DNA of 64,000 nucleotides from JAEYXS01 sp943367715 (GTDB lineage: Bacteria > Verrucomicrobiota > Verrucomicrobiia > Limisphaerales > JAEYXS01): the NCBI GenBank assembly GCA_943367715.1, contig CALRJY020000005.1, positions 1 to 64,000 of the forward strand, written 5' to 3'. The stretch's first letter is position 1, and every line of letters starts with the position of its first letter. A program made the translations under genes and the position numbers. Below are positions 17,186-26,177 of this stretch, in pieces. The notes under the pieces are model-generated. The model was not told the DNA's origin and ran no database searches. It saw nothing but the letters and a program-made list of their open reading frames with translations.

Positions 17186-17906
17186 AAACCGCCAAGACCG
17201 CACCGAGCCGGAATGGCAGGCACCGATTACGATGTCGCCTGAAAAGATCGCCAAATTGATACCGTCGCTGGAGCAATTTGAACTGGGTGATGGCGGTGGG
17301 CCGGCGAGCCTGATCGCCTATGATGCCGAACGTTTCCGGGGCTCCTCGGAAGAGATGCGCACTTTAGTGGACCTGTGGTTCACCGAAGAGCGGGAACACT
17401 CCCGGCTTTTGAGTGGAGCGGTGAAACGGTTTGGTGGTCGGAAGATCAAAGGGCATTGGAGTTTTACGGCATTTTGTATGAGCAGGCGGGTATTGGGCGT
17501 GCGCTTCGAACTGCAGGTGTTGCTGCTCACAGAAATTGTCAGCACGGCTTACTATCGTCTGCTGCGGCGGCATGCCGATGATGTGGCCGTAAAGCAGATG
17601 TGCTCGCTGATTTTGCGCGATGAGACCGGGCATGTCTCGTTTCACCGGGACCGTCTGCTGTCTGAGGGCCGGAGCACTGCGGGTTTTAGCGGGTTCTTAT
17701 GGGAACTGCAATTCTGGCTCTGCGGCCACGGTGCGGCAACGATGCTGTGGGCCAATCACGGCCCGTGCTTGCTTCCCTTGGGGGCCAGCACTGCCGAGTT
17801 TTATCGGGAAGTGCGGCTGGAGATATCCCGCTTCGTGCGGCGTTTGGAGCGTGCTTCAGCGGTTGCGCATCCGGGATCAGTGCCTGCGCTGGTGACCGCG
17901 GGCTGA
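17151..17906 (+). CDS. Ferritin-like di-iron protein, paralog 1
   Basis: 251 aa with a strong GAGGAGG ribosome site lying inside the IspH-like gene. A four-helix ferritin-like fold is indicated by two E-x-x-H motifs: EEREHSRLL (Glu80, His83) and RDETGHVSFH (Glu158, His161), with further Glu at 120 and 128 in the helix between. The last 90 residues hold a hydrophobic stretch (FLWELQFWLCGHGAATMLW), so it may touch the membrane. It is similar to the next gene in layout and motif order. Such proteins oxidise substrates or store iron; the substrate is unknown. Confidence 0.75.
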   Translation: MNCTRWIEHFRRNRQDRTEPEWQAPITMSPEKIAKLIPSLEQFELGDGGGPASLIAYDAERFRGSSEEMRTLVDLWFTEEREHSRLLSGAVKRFGGRKIKGHWSFTAFCMSRRVLGVRFELQVLLLTEIVSTAYYRLLRRHADDVAVKQMCSLILRDETGHVSFHRDRLLSEGRSTAGFSGFLWELQFWLCGHGAATMLWANHGPCLLPLGASTAEFYREVRLEISRFVRRLERASAVAHPGSVPALVTAG

Positions 17907-17950
17907 GGGAAAACAATTTAACCACTAAAGAAAACAGGAGCAGAAAACAC

Positions 17951-18700
17951 ATGAACTGGCGACGTTACTTTGAATGGAACCGTGACCGTGCGGAAGAGAT
18001 CCCGTGGGACCGTGAGTTAAACGTGGAACTGCATCTGCGCAAGCCGCTCGGCGATTCCTTGCGACAATTTCAACTGGGCGAAAGCGGTGATGGTCTGCAT
18101 ATCCGCCAATCCGCACTGGCCACGGGGGATGCGATGTATGCGGGGGATGTGGACATGTTCATCGGTGAGGAGCAGCGGCACTCGCGCTGGATGGGGCAGA
18201 TTTTGGACCGGATGAATGTGCCGTTGATGCGGCATCACTGGAGCAATGATGTGTTCATCCATCTGCGGCGGTTGCTGGGGTTGAAGCATGAGCTGCTCAT
18301 TCTGCTCGTCGCGGAGATGATCGCGAAACGGTACTTTCGCGCGTTGCGGGATGGCACGCAGGATCCGACGTTGCGAGCGGTGTTCAATCGCATCCTCAGC
18401 GATGAAGAGGGACACCTGGCGTTTCATATCGATCATCTGCAGCGCATGTTCGCGCCCATGTCGGTGTTTTCGCGCGGACTGATCCGCATCGTGTGGCGGG
18501 TGATCTATCGGGCCACGTGCGTCGTGGTTTGGCTCGGGCACGGGCGAGTCTTGCGGGCCTGCGGCGTATCCGCCTCACAGTTCTGGTGGGATAGCGGCTT
18601 GATCTTTGATGAAGTCGCCGCAGCGATCTTGAGCTGTGCCGTGTGGAGCAAGCCGGTGGAAGTGCCGGACGGTGAAACAGTGAAGACGGCGGCTGCTTAA
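17951..18700 (+). CDS. Ferritin-like di-iron protein, paralog 2
   Basis: 249 aa from the ATG at 17951, which has an AGGAG site 12 bp upstream; the frame is open further back but overlaps the previous gene. Di-iron motifs are EEQRHSRW (Glu74, His77), HELLILLVAEMIAKRYF (Glu114, Glu122) and SDEEGHLAFH (Glu152, His155). A hydrophobic segment at about 175-200 (IRIVWRVIYRATCVVVWLG) matches the one in paralog 1. The two genes are 44 bp apart and look like an old tandem duplication; they may form a heterodimer. Confidence 0.78.
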   Translation: MNWRRYFEWNRDRAEEIPWDRELNVELHLRKPLGDSLRQFQLGESGDGLHIRQSALATGDAMYAGDVDMFIGEEQRHSRWMGQILDRMNVPLMRHHWSNDVFIHLRRLLGLKHELLILLVAEMIAKRYFRALRDGTQDPTLRAVFNRILSDEEGHLAFHIDHLQRMFAPMSVFSRGLIRIVWRVIYRATCVVVWLGHGRVLRACGVSASQFWWDSGLIFDEVAAAILSCAVWSKPVEVPDGETVKTAAA

Positions 18701-18747
18701 AGCAGGCAGAGGTTAATAGTCAGTTGGTAAGCAAAGGAGCATATCCT

Positions 18748-19491
18748 ATGGAGACATTGCATTCTCGTGCCGAGGCGTATCCCGGCGTTTCAAAGACTAA
18801 CGCACCGTGGCCGATGTCGGCTTCGTGGCGCGTGGGTTTTGCGCTCATCGCGGCCACGTTTCTTTGTGGCGTGCTGTGGAGCGGGCGCGTGCTTGCCACG
18901 AAGCAACTCTACTTCGGGTACCTGATCTGGAACCTGTTTCTGGCGTGGTTGCCCTTGGTGTTCGCCATCACCACGAGAATGCTGTTCGAGCGCTGTGGTT
19001 GGTGCCGCAGTACTTTGATCTCCGGCGTGGCGTGGCTGCTGTTCTTGCCGAACGCTTCTTACATCGTCACGGACCTCATCCATCTGCGCCATCATACGCC
19101 GGTGCCGATGTGGTTTGATGCGGCCTTGTTCGCCGCCTTCGCCTTCACGGGCGTAGCGCTTGGTTTTGTTTCACTGCGACTCATCCACGATGTAGTGACG
19201 GAGCGCAAAGGCTGGTGGCACGGCTGGCTGTTTGTGCTGGGGGTGCTCGCGCTTTGTGGCTTCGGCATTTACCTCGGCCGCGTAGAACGCTGGAATAGCT
19301 GGTCCGTGCTCACGGAGCCGCACGTATTGCTCGGTGACCTGCAGACGATGTTCGGTTCGTTCAAGAGTCTGCGCTACACGTTGCGGTTTACGGGCGTGTT
19401 CTTTGTGTTCCTCACGCTTTGCTATGTGCTGCTTTCCGGCCTGTCGTCCTGGCCGGTGCCGGCCACGTCCCACACTGATAACCATCGCTGA
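18748..19491 (+). CDS. DUF1361 multi-pass membrane protein
   Basis: 247 aa from the ATG at 18748, chosen because AAAGGAG lies just upstream. Six or so membrane segments. The DUF1361 core is clear: YLIWNLFLAWLPLVFAI and SGVAWLLFLPNASYIVTDL, then LIHLRHH and the WNSWSVLTEP stretch. The family has no known role. It is in line with the ferritin-like genes and the DUF4173 gene and is probably part of the same transcript. Confidence 0.88.
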   Translation: METLHSRAEAYPGVSKTNAPWPMSASWRVGFALIAATFLCGVLWSGRVLATKQLYFGYLIWNLFLAWLPLVFAITTRMLFERCGWCRSTLISGVAWLLFLPNASYIVTDLIHLRHHTPVPMWFDAALFAAFAFTGVALGFVSLRLIHDVVTERKGWWHGWLFVLGVLALCGFGIYLGRVERWNSWSVLTEPHVLLGDLQTMFGSFKSLRYTLRFTGVFFVFLTLCYVLLSGLSSWPVPATSHTDNHR

Positions 19492-19520
19492 CAACCAATC
19501 AGCAAATCCAAGGAGAACGT

Positions 19521-21113
19521 ATGATACCCGAAAAATTGCGCTCCATCGCCGATGCTTCATCGACGCCGTCCCGGGAGGAGGACAGCGGGGCAGCACCCCA
19601 AAGATTGCGCTGGTGGTTGCTGGGCATGTTGAGTGTGGGCGTGGCCGGCGACTCCCTGCTGCGCGTGACGCCGTGGGGTTTCAATCTGGCCGGCTGGGTG
19701 CTGTTCATCGGTGTGTTTGTGCTGGGCTTGTTCCGGCAGGAGCGTCAGCGCATGAGCCGGTCACAAGGCATTTGGTTCGCCACGGCGGTCGTGTTCGGGT
19801 TGATCTTTTGCTGGCGGGATTCACCTACGCTGCGATTGCTGAATGGGGTGGCCATGATGGGAGCGTTGGGCATGGCATTCTGGCTCGCGGGCGTGGGCCG
19901 GATCAATGTGGGCGGGCTGGTGATAACCTGCTTGCGGATGATCGGGGGTGTGGTGCTGCCGGTGATCGGTGCTTTTCAAGTCATCGGCAAGTGGATGTCA
20001 CGTAGTGCCACGGTGAGCCGGTTGGGCGAATCTGGGGTGTGGGTGAGAAGTTTCCGTTTCATTCTGGGCTTGGTCATCACGGTCCCGATTTTCGTCGTAT
20101 TCGCGTCCCTCTTCGCCTCGGCGGATACGGTCTTTCGGGATCTTATCAAGACCCTGGTTGACTTTGATATTTCAGACCTGGTTGCGCACGGGTTCTTCAT
20201 CGCTTTCTTCACGTGGCTGGCTGCGGGAGTTTTCTTCTGGCTGTGGCCGCGAGTGACGGACGAGGAGGTGGCGGTGGAGCCGGCCGCTCCGAGCCTGTTG
20301 GGCGGTATCGAAACCGGTGTGCTCCTCACGGCACTGAACGGATTATTCCTCGTCTTCATCATCATCCAGGTGAAGTACCTGTTCGGCGGGAATTCACTGG
20401 TGCAGAGCACGGCGAATCTTTCTTACGCGGAATATTTCCGGAGCGGGTTCTTTGAACTGCTCGCCGTAGCCGCGTTAGTGCTGCCGTTGTTGCTGGTCTG
20501 TGACTGGGCCTGGAAAGTGGGCGAAAGCCAGCGGCTCTTCCGGCAACTGGCGACGTGTCTCCTGGTGCAACTGGGAGTGGTGATGCTCTCGGCGTGCAAG
20601 CGGCTGGTGCTTTATCTGGAGGCTTATGGCCTGACGGAGCAAAGACTCTACGCAGCGGCGGTTCTGCTCTGGCTGGCCTTCGCGGCCGTGTGGCTGGGGC
20701 TGACGGTGTTGCGGGGCAAGCGTCCGGTCTATGCGCCCGGGATCGTGGTGGCGGCGTTGGTGATGATCTTCGCGTTGAACGTGTTCAATCCGGATGCACG
20801 CATCACGGAACATCAGTTGAGCCGGAAGGATGCGGGAAAGAACTGGGACTTGAACTATTTGCTGCGCCTCAGTGCGGATGCTGCACCGATATTGACTGGA
20901 AACTTGAGCAAGTTCGATGACGTGGTGAAGGAGCGCATTCTGGAGCGAGTCGTCAATCGCTGGACGAAAGGGACGGAGGACTGGCGCACGAGCAACTGGT
21001 CTAGCCGCCAGACGGCGCAGTGGAAGGGGGAGAATCAGGAGTTGCTGAAGGATGTGCCTGTGCAAGATGAGAAAAGAAACAGATCGGACAGGGCTGATTA
21101 CTTACCGAATTGA
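19521..21113 (+). CDS. DUF4173 multi-pass membrane protein
   Basis: 530 aa with an AAGGAG ribosome site. A hydrophilic start of about 35 residues leads into about 12 membrane segments. DUF4173 features are FASLFASADTVFRDL, the LFLVFIIIQVKYLFGG loop, and LYLEAYGLTEQRLYAAAV near residue 375. The C-terminal 90 residues are soluble (SADAAPILTGN, VNRWTKGTEDWR). Function unknown. DUF4173/DUF4153-type genes often lie beside small winged-helix regulators, as here. Confidence 0.88.
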   Translation: MIPEKLRSIADASSTPSREEDSGAAPQRLRWWLLGMLSVGVAGDSLLRVTPWGFNLAGWVLFIGVFVLGLFRQERQRMSRSQGIWFATAVVFGLIFCWRDSPTLRLLNGVAMMGALGMAFWLAGVGRINVGGLVITCLRMIGGVVLPVIGAFQVIGKWMSRSATVSRLGESGVWVRSFRFILGLVITVPIFVVFASLFASADTVFRDLIKTLVDFDISDLVAHGFFIAFFTWLAAGVFFWLWPRVTDEEVAVEPAAPSLLGGIETGVLLTALNGLFLVFIIIQVKYLFGGNSLVQSTANLSYAEYFRSGFFELLAVAALVLPLLLVCDWAWKVGESQRLFRQLATCLLVQLGVVMLSACKRLVLYLEAYGLTEQRLYAAAVLLWLAFAAVWLGLTVLRGKRPVYAPGIVVAALVMIFALNVFNPDARITEHQLSRKDAGKNWDLNYLLRLSADAAPILTGNLSKFDDVVKERILERVVNRWTKGTEDWRTSNWSSRQTAQWKGENQELLKDVPVQDEKRNRSDRADYLPN

Positions 21114-21156
21114 TGATGCTCCGTTGTTCTTAAGCATTCACCTGAATTAGGATAAT

Positions 21157-22080
21157 ATGGAGGAAATCATCTTTTTCTGCGCGATGGGTGCCTTGCTAAT
21201 CCTTCAGGTCGTTTGCATCGTCTTTTTACCGGTCGTGCTTATTCTCTGGATGGTGGCGGCTCTGCGGAGCAAGGAAGCGGAGCGTGCCCGCAGGCCTGCT
21301 GTAATGAGTATTTTTGGAGTGGTGGTTCCGTTCCTGGTTTTCATAGCCAGCAGCCTACTGCTGCCGCAGTGGAAAGGGGAATGTCGGTTTGGTTGGCTAG
21401 ATTGTTTTCATACCGGCAAGCTGGCACTCACGCCACTGGTGCTGTGGGCATGTGCGGCCTTTGTGAAGTATATCAAATACGAACCGGAGGAACCAATTCC
21501 TGTCTGGGTAGTGTTGGGTTTGTTCATCGGCGCGCTGGTCAGCAGCGTATGCACAGTAGTAGAGTTATTGGTGGCAGGTTTTCGAGGAGGGTGGATAGGG
21601 ATTGTGCCCTGCTTCGTTTCCGTCTGGTATGCGAAGTTGGCTCTGCAGGCCAGGTGGACTTCCAATCTTCCTCTTCGATATTACCTTCGTGCTTTGCTGA
21701 GTTCTGTTCCGTTATGGGTGTGGGGCATTATCTGGAGCAAAGTGACCTATCAGGGTTTATCCAATACTGCGCCGGAGGGCTGCTTCATCGTCACGGCGGC
21801 TTCGAAAGGGCATGAAAGACTGGTTGGCCCTTTCTCCAACATCGAAAGGAGAGGGACGGTGCGTGTGGTCAACCGGCAGTTGCTGATCTTCTGGCGGTTC
21901 GAAGCTCTATGGCAGAAACGGTTCCCGAGAAGTCATCGTGACTTTCGTCGCATCTATAATCAGGTAGGGCCGCTGGTGGCACAACGTGTCAGATCCAAGT
22001 TCATTGCGGATGCGGTGTATCTCTTGCTCAAACCATTTGAGGTAATCGCGGCTGCCATGGTGGTGAGAGGAGAGAAATAA
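21157..22080 (+). CDS. Membrane protein with CFI-box C-terminal domain
   Basis: 307 aa. Five or six membrane segments in the first 200 residues, then a cytosolic C-terminal domain beginning EGCFIVTAASKGHE, which is the Cys-Phe-Ile (CFI) box. The rest of that domain, RFEALWQKRFPRSHRDFRRIYN and VGPLVAQRVRS...VYLLLKPFEVI, agrees with the usual CFI-box C-terminal pattern. The box is found at the end of many unrelated bacterial proteins and its role is unknown. The gene follows DUF4173 by 43 bp. Confidence 0.78.
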   Translation: MEEIIFFCAMGALLILQVVCIVFLPVVLILWMVAALRSKEAERARRPAVMSIFGVVVPFLVFIASSLLLPQWKGECRFGWLDCFHTGKLALTPLVLWACAAFVKYIKYEPEEPIPVWVVLGLFIGALVSSVCTVVELLVAGFRGGWIGIVPCFVSVWYAKLALQARWTSNLPLRYYLRALLSSVPLWVWGIIWSKVTYQGLSNTAPEGCFIVTAASKGHERLVGPFSNIERRGTVRVVNRQLLIFWRFEALWQKRFPRSHRDFRRIYNQVGPLVAQRVRSKFIADAVYLLLKPFEVIAAAMVVRGEK

Positions 22081-22119
22081 AGTCTCAATCTGGGCAATCC
22101 TTAAAACAAAATTCAGGTT

Positions 22120-22455
22120 ATGGGGGATATGTTGGCAATATTACAGTATGCTTGTCGCTTTCTGGGAATTGCGGGTTTAACCACAGCAATTCTACTGGGC
22201 CTCCCGTTTTCGATTGTTATGGGTGCCGCTCTCGCGGGAATGAATTACTGGCATGGGCCACCACCGCCGGTATCTGCTGAGTTGACGGCTCTTAAAATAA
22301 AGTGTGCTTTGCAGGTGGGAGGCATAGTGGTGGTGCCGGGAATAGTCATTTCATCTATGCTAATGCTTTTCGGATACTGGAAGGTTGCCAGCAATTCATT
22401 GGGAGTAATGAAAAGTAGCGAATCGAAGGGGGTAGAAGTTAATTTAGCCTCCTGA
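22120..22455 (+). CDS. Small two-TM membrane protein
   Basis: 111 aa, with hydrophobic segments at about 5-45 and 65-90. No recognised motif. The start could also be the Met three codons on. Base composition is lower in GC than the neighbouring genes. It is followed 18 bp later by another small membrane protein. Confidence 0.5.
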   Translation: MGDMLAILQYACRFLGIAGLTTAILLGLPFSIVMGAALAGMNYWHGPPPPVSAELTALKIKCALQVGGIVVVPGIVISSMLMLFGYWKVASNSLGVMKSSESKGVEVNLAS

Positions 22456-22473
22456 TCCTGGTAGTTACAACAG

Positions 22474-22701
22474 ATGGATACGCTTGCTCCATTGTTCGTG
22501 TGGGTTGTGGCGGGATGCGGATTGATTTCATTTGCTTGCATCGGTTGGTGGTGTTGGTGCGGTAGGAGAATAAAATGGCCAGGTGACATCATGCTTTATT
22601 TGGGTTTTGCGATGGCAGTCATTTGTGCAGTTTTACTTGGGTTGTGGCTGATGGTGAATTTGCTGTTTAGGATGACGGTGTTTTCATGGGGATGGTATTA
22701 A
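22474..22701 (+). CDS. Small two-TM membrane protein
   Basis: 75 aa, two hydrophobic segments (about 6-24, rich in Trp, Cys and Gly, and 35-60). The loop CGRRIKWPGD is basic. No homologous family recognised. It looks like part of a short string of small membrane protein genes after the CFI-box gene. Confidence 0.5.
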   Translation: MDTLAPLFVWVVAGCGLISFACIGWWCWCGRRIKWPGDIMLYLGFAMAVICAVLLGLWLMVNLLFRMTVFSWGWY

Positions 22702-22756
22702 CACGGATAATAAAAAAGGCGGAGCGTCCGGACGCCCTGCTGATAAGATTTGAATT

Positions 22757-23245
22757 ATGACAACATTACAACGTATCCGCGCTTGTGTGGCGGTGATGAT
22801 CGTGGGGCTTGTATTCAGTGGGCTCACGGCGATTCCGCTGGAGACGGAGCTGGGCTGGATGGCGGGGTGGTTGGGTGTGGACTTGAACGGACCGCCTCCG
22901 GAAGCAGGCTTGGGGCATTGGATTCATCGCGTCGCGATGGGGTTGAAGGAGATGAACGCGAAGCATCCGTTTCTGGCGTATGGATTCGATTGGCTGGCGT
23001 TTGCGCATGTGGTAATCGCGATCGCGTTCATCGGGGCGTGGCGTGATCCGGTGCGGAATGTGTGGTTGTTCGAGTTCGGCAAGATCGCGTGTGTGCTGGT
23101 GATCCCGTGGGCGTTGATCTTCGGTGAAGTGCGCGGAATACCGTTTTATTGGCGGTTGATCGATTGTTCGTTCGGGGTGATCGGGTATGTGCCGATGTGG
23201 TTGTGTGCGAAGTGGGTGAGGCAGGTTGCACCTGCGGGCCAATGA
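22757..23245 (+). CDS. Hypothetical four-TM membrane protein
   Basis: 162 aa with about four membrane segments. GC content is high again here. The stretch GHWIHRVAMGLKEMNAKHPF and the following FDWLAFAHVVIAIAFIG look structured, with several His residues near the membrane face. No family recognised. Last gene before a dispersed hairpin repeat. Confidence 0.6.
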   Translation: MTTLQRIRACVAVMIVGLVFSGLTAIPLETELGWMAGWLGVDLNGPPPEAGLGHWIHRVAMGLKEMNAKHPFLAYGFDWLAFAHVVIAIAFIGAWRDPVRNVWLFEFGKIACVLVIPWALIFGEVRGIPFYWRLIDCSFGVIGYVPMWLCAKWVRQVAPAGQ

Positions 23246-23290
23246 GGGGAATGAGGAGAGGACACCTTTGACTTTCTGAAGCCCTGTTTT

Positions 23291-23328
23291 GCTTAGGGAC
23301 ATTGCTGTGGACGAGGCGTCCACGCTCC
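23291..23328. repeat. Dispersed hairpin repeat, copy A (GTGGACG-AGG-CGTCCAC)
   Basis: The consensus is GGGAC-TTGCTGTGG-hairpin-GCTCC. Related copies are at 30932 and 41009. The stem of this copy is GTGGACG/CGTCCAC. Confidence 0.65.
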
Positions 23329-23332
23329 AAAG

Positions 23333-24223
23333 CTAGGGCACCACGATTCTCAGGGCGCGGGGTTGCACGGTGATGCGGGCGGGGAGGGAGCCGATGGTGT
23401 CGCCTTCGAGTTCCAGCGGCGTGTCGCCGGCGGCGGTGAGGTCAAGGCAGTCGGTGCGGAAGCAGATCACGCCGGCATTTTTGATGTGGGCGCCGGTGAG
23501 TTGGACGTTTCCCAAGCGAAAGAGCATGGGTAAATCTATGCGCGGGAACACGGAGACATCGATGAGGCCATCAGCGGGGTCGGCATCCGGGAAGACGGGG
23601 AATTTACCGCCGTAGTATTTGCCATTGCCGATGAGCACCAGTTGGCCGCTGCCGGACGTCACTCCGTTTCTAGCTTCGATAAGGTGAGGCTTCTCCGCCA
23701 AGGCGCGGAATCCGGCGACCACATAGGCGATAGGACCGACGAGTTTCTTCATCTGCCAGTTCACCAATTGGATGGCGCGGGCATCGAGACCAGCTCCGGC
23801 GAGTTGGGCGAAGCAGCGGCGTTCCCGTTTATCCGGCGCACCATGCTCCACCCAAGGAAGATCGATCGTGCGTTCATTGCCCCGCTGGATGATGGCCCAA
23901 GCTTTGGTGACATCGGTGGGGATGCGGTACTCCTTGGCGAAAACGTTGACAGTGCCCAAGGGCAAGACGCCAAGGCGGGCGGATTTCAAACCTTCGGGCG
24001 TACTGGCGAGGCCGTTGAGGACTTCATTTACCGTGCCATCACCACCGGCGGCGACGATTGTTTCAAAACCGTCACGAACGGCTTCAGCCGCGAGGAGGCT
24101 GGCTGTGCCTGCGGCCCAAGTGAGCTTCAAGGCGCATTGCGAACCGATTTCATCCAGGTGACGGCGGAGGCGTTTGGCCTTCTCGCCTTTCGCCACCGGG
24201 TTGAAGATGACGCACGTACGCAT
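23333..24223 (-). CDS. Diacylglycerol kinase-family lipid kinase (YegS/BmrU type)
   Basis: 296 aa from the ATG at 24223 (MRTCVIFNP); the open frame runs 60 bp further but the extension is unlike the family. Motifs of the family are visible: IFNPVAKGEK at the N-terminus, the nucleotide loop AAGGDGTVNEVLNGL, LGVLPLGTVNVFAKE, and the C-terminal D-x-P-L-E-L-E-G-D motif (DTPLELEGDTIGSLP). These enzymes phosphorylate diacylglycerol or related lipids at the inner membrane. The gene is divergent from the polyketide synthase operon. Confidence 0.9.
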   Translation of the reverse strand: MRTCVIFNPVAKGEKAKRLRRHLDEIGSQCALKLTWAAGTASLLAAEAVRDGFETIVAAGGDGTVNEVLNGLASTPEGLKSARLGVLPLGTVNVFAKEYRIPTDVTKAWAIIQRGNERTIDLPWVEHGAPDKRERRCFAQLAGAGLDARAIQLVNWQMKKLVGPIAYVVAGFRALAEKPHLIEARNGVTSGSGQLVLIGNGKYYGGKFPVFPDADPADGLIDVSVFPRIDLPMLFRLGNVQLTGAHIKNAGVICFRTDCLDLTAAGDTPLELEGDTIGSLPARITVQPRALRIVVP

Positions 24224-24375
24224 AATCGTGATAAAGAGATGTTGGCGGTATGGAGGCAAGAGTCGAGGGGAAACGGCGGACAAGAGCGAAGTGAGAGGTG
24301 CGAAGCGCGAAACAGAAAGCGATTCCTGAGTGTTTCAGTATTCGCCATTCATGAAATTGGGTTTACCTTGAGGGC

Positions 24376-25440
24376 ATGTTTATTGCCGGACTGGGCACGG
24401 CGGTTCCGCCGCATCGCTACACTCAAGAGGAGTGCTGGCAGGCGTTTCAGGTGGCAGCACCGTTTGCCCAATTGCCCGACCGCTCACGCGCGCTGTTGCG
24501 GAAAGTTCTCTCGGGTTCCAACGGCATCGCCTCGCGACACTTCGCGGTTTCTCCCTTAAGCAGTGCCTTCGAGATCACGCCAGATGTTTTGCATAAGCGG
24601 TTTGAGACGGCAGCGCCGGCCTTGTGCACGGAGGCGGCGCAGAAGGCGCTGGCGGATGCGCGGATTAGCGTGGACGAGATTGATGCGGTGGTGATCAGCA
24701 CCTGTACGGGTTACCTGTGTCCGGGGTTGACGAGTTATGTCTCGGAGCGGTTGGGTTTGCGAGCGAATGTGCTGGCGCTGGATCTGGTGGGGCAGGGCTG
24801 TGGTGCGGCGATACCGAATCTGCGGGCGAGTGAGGCGTTGCTGGCTTCAGGGCGGGCGAAGCATGTGCTCTCTATCTGCGTGGAGGTGTGCAGCGCGGCG
24901 CTGTATGTGGATGATGATCCGGGTGTGCTGGTGAGCAATTGTCTCTTCGGTGATGGAGCGGGGGCGGCGATTGTTTCGGTGCAGGCGCCTACGCATCAGC
25001 GAAAGGTGGAGTGGATGGATACCGATACGGTGCTCAGTCCACCGGACCGGGATTACCTGCGCTTCGAGCAACGCAATGGGATGTTACGCAATCTGCTCGC
25101 GCGGCAGGTGCCAGGCATCGCGGCGAAGTTCGTAGAAGAAGTGCTGACGACGGTGCTGGAACGGAATAAGATTTCCAAGGAGCAAATCGCGGCGTGGTTA
25201 TTGCATCCGGGCGGACGGGATGTGTTGCGCGCTTTGCAGGACCGGTTGGGATTGCAGGAGGAGGATCTGAAATGGAGCGCTTCGGTGCTGCATGATTATG
25301 GGAATATCAGCAGTTCCTCATTGTATTTTGTGATGGAACGGGCGTTGGGCGGCGGTCAGCCGGGCGGGTTGTGGTGGTTGAGTTCTTTTGGAGCGGGATT
25401 CAGTTGCCATGGAGCATTGATCAGGATTGAGGGCAGTTAG
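24376..25440 (+). CDS. Type III polyketide synthase (chalcone/stilbene synthase family)
   Basis: 354 aa. The catalytic triad is complete: Cys142 in LVGQGCGAAIPNL, His277 in LLHPGGRDVL and Asn310 in DYGNISSSSLYFV. The last segment SFGAGFSCHGALI is the family end (GPG-loop type). The enzyme condenses an acyl-CoA or acyl-ACP starter with malonyl units and cyclises the chain to a resorcinol or pyrone. It heads a three-gene operon with a methyltransferase and a flavoprotein, the same set as the phenolic-lipid srsABC operon of Streptomyces. The product is likely a membrane phenolic lipid, but the starter cannot be read from sequence. Confidence 0.93.
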   Translation: MFIAGLGTAVPPHRYTQEECWQAFQVAAPFAQLPDRSRALLRKVLSGSNGIASRHFAVSPLSSAFEITPDVLHKRFETAAPALCTEAAQKALADARISVDEIDAVVISTCTGYLCPGLTSYVSERLGLRANVLALDLVGQGCGAAIPNLRASEALLASGRAKHVLSICVEVCSAALYVDDDPGVLVSNCLFGDGAGAAIVSVQAPTHQRKVEWMDTDTVLSPPDRDYLRFEQRNGMLRNLLARQVPGIAAKFVEEVLTTVLERNKISKEQIAAWLLHPGGRDVLRALQDRLGLQEEDLKWSASVLHDYGNISSSSLYFVMERALGGGQPGGLWWLSSFGAGFSCHGALIRIEGS

Positions 25441-25468
25441 CTATGGGTATGGGATGGAAGGATCGGGC

Positions 25469-26176
25469 ATGTCTTTGACAGAACGTCAACTGGAGCCGGA
25501 GTGGCTCGATGAGTTGCCGGCGAGTGCGCCGGAGGCGGTGCATTCGCGGGGTGACCTGCGAAGACTCAATGGGCTGATGGGGAATGCGCGGCTGCTGGTC
25601 CGGACCGCCAAGGAGTTGAAATTGCCTCCCCCCAGAACTCTGGTGGAGCTGGCTTGTGGCGATGGTTCGCTGTTGTTGGAGTTGCTGAAACGCACGGGAT
25701 GGCAACCGGAGCGCGTGATATTACTGGACCGCCAACCGGTGGTGACGCAGCAGACGTTGATGCAGTTGCGATTGCGGGCCATACAGGCGGAGGTGATCGC
25801 GGCAGATGTGTTTGACTGGTTGGAAACCGCCCGCACACCACACGCCGAACTCATCACGACGAACCTGTTTCTGCATCATTTCGATGACGAGCAATTGCGC
25901 CGGCTGCTGCGATTGGTGGAGATCAAGGCGGAGGCATTCATCGCGTGTGAGCCGGAGCGATCGGATTTTGCGCTGCTGAATTCAAAGTTATTGGGATTGA
26001 TCGGTTGCAATCACGTGACGCAGCATGATGCGCCCATCAGCGTGAAGGCGGGCTTTCAAGGCGATGAACTTTCGCAGCTATGGCCTCCGGGTTTTACCTG
26101 GGTGAAGAGGGAGCAGCCACGGGGATTGTTCAGCCATTGTTTTGGTGCCCGCAGGATTTCCGGGACGACGCGATGA
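25469..26176 (+). CDS. Class I SAM-dependent methyltransferase of the polyketide operon
   Basis: 235 aa from the ATG at 25469, chosen for its GGAAGG site and the family-like start MSLTERQLEPEWLDEL. Motif I is VELACGDGSLLLELL, the acidic end of strand 2 is VILLDRQPV, motif II-like AADVFDWLE, and TTNLFLHHFDDEQL is the class typical of quinone/phenolic methyltransferases. It probably methylates the ring made by the type III synthase. It starts 29 bp after the synthase stop and ends two bases before the next ATG. Confidence 0.87.
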   Translation: MSLTERQLEPEWLDELPASAPEAVHSRGDLRRLNGLMGNARLLVRTAKELKLPPPRTLVELACGDGSLLLELLKRTGWQPERVILLDRQPVVTQQTLMQLRLRAIQAEVIAADVFDWLETARTPHAELITTNLFLHHFDDEQLRRLLRLVEIKAEAFIACEPERSDFALLNSKLLGLIGCNHVTQHDAPISVKAGFQGDELSQLWPPGFTWVKREQPRGLFSHCFGARRISGTTR

Positions 26177-26177
26177 T

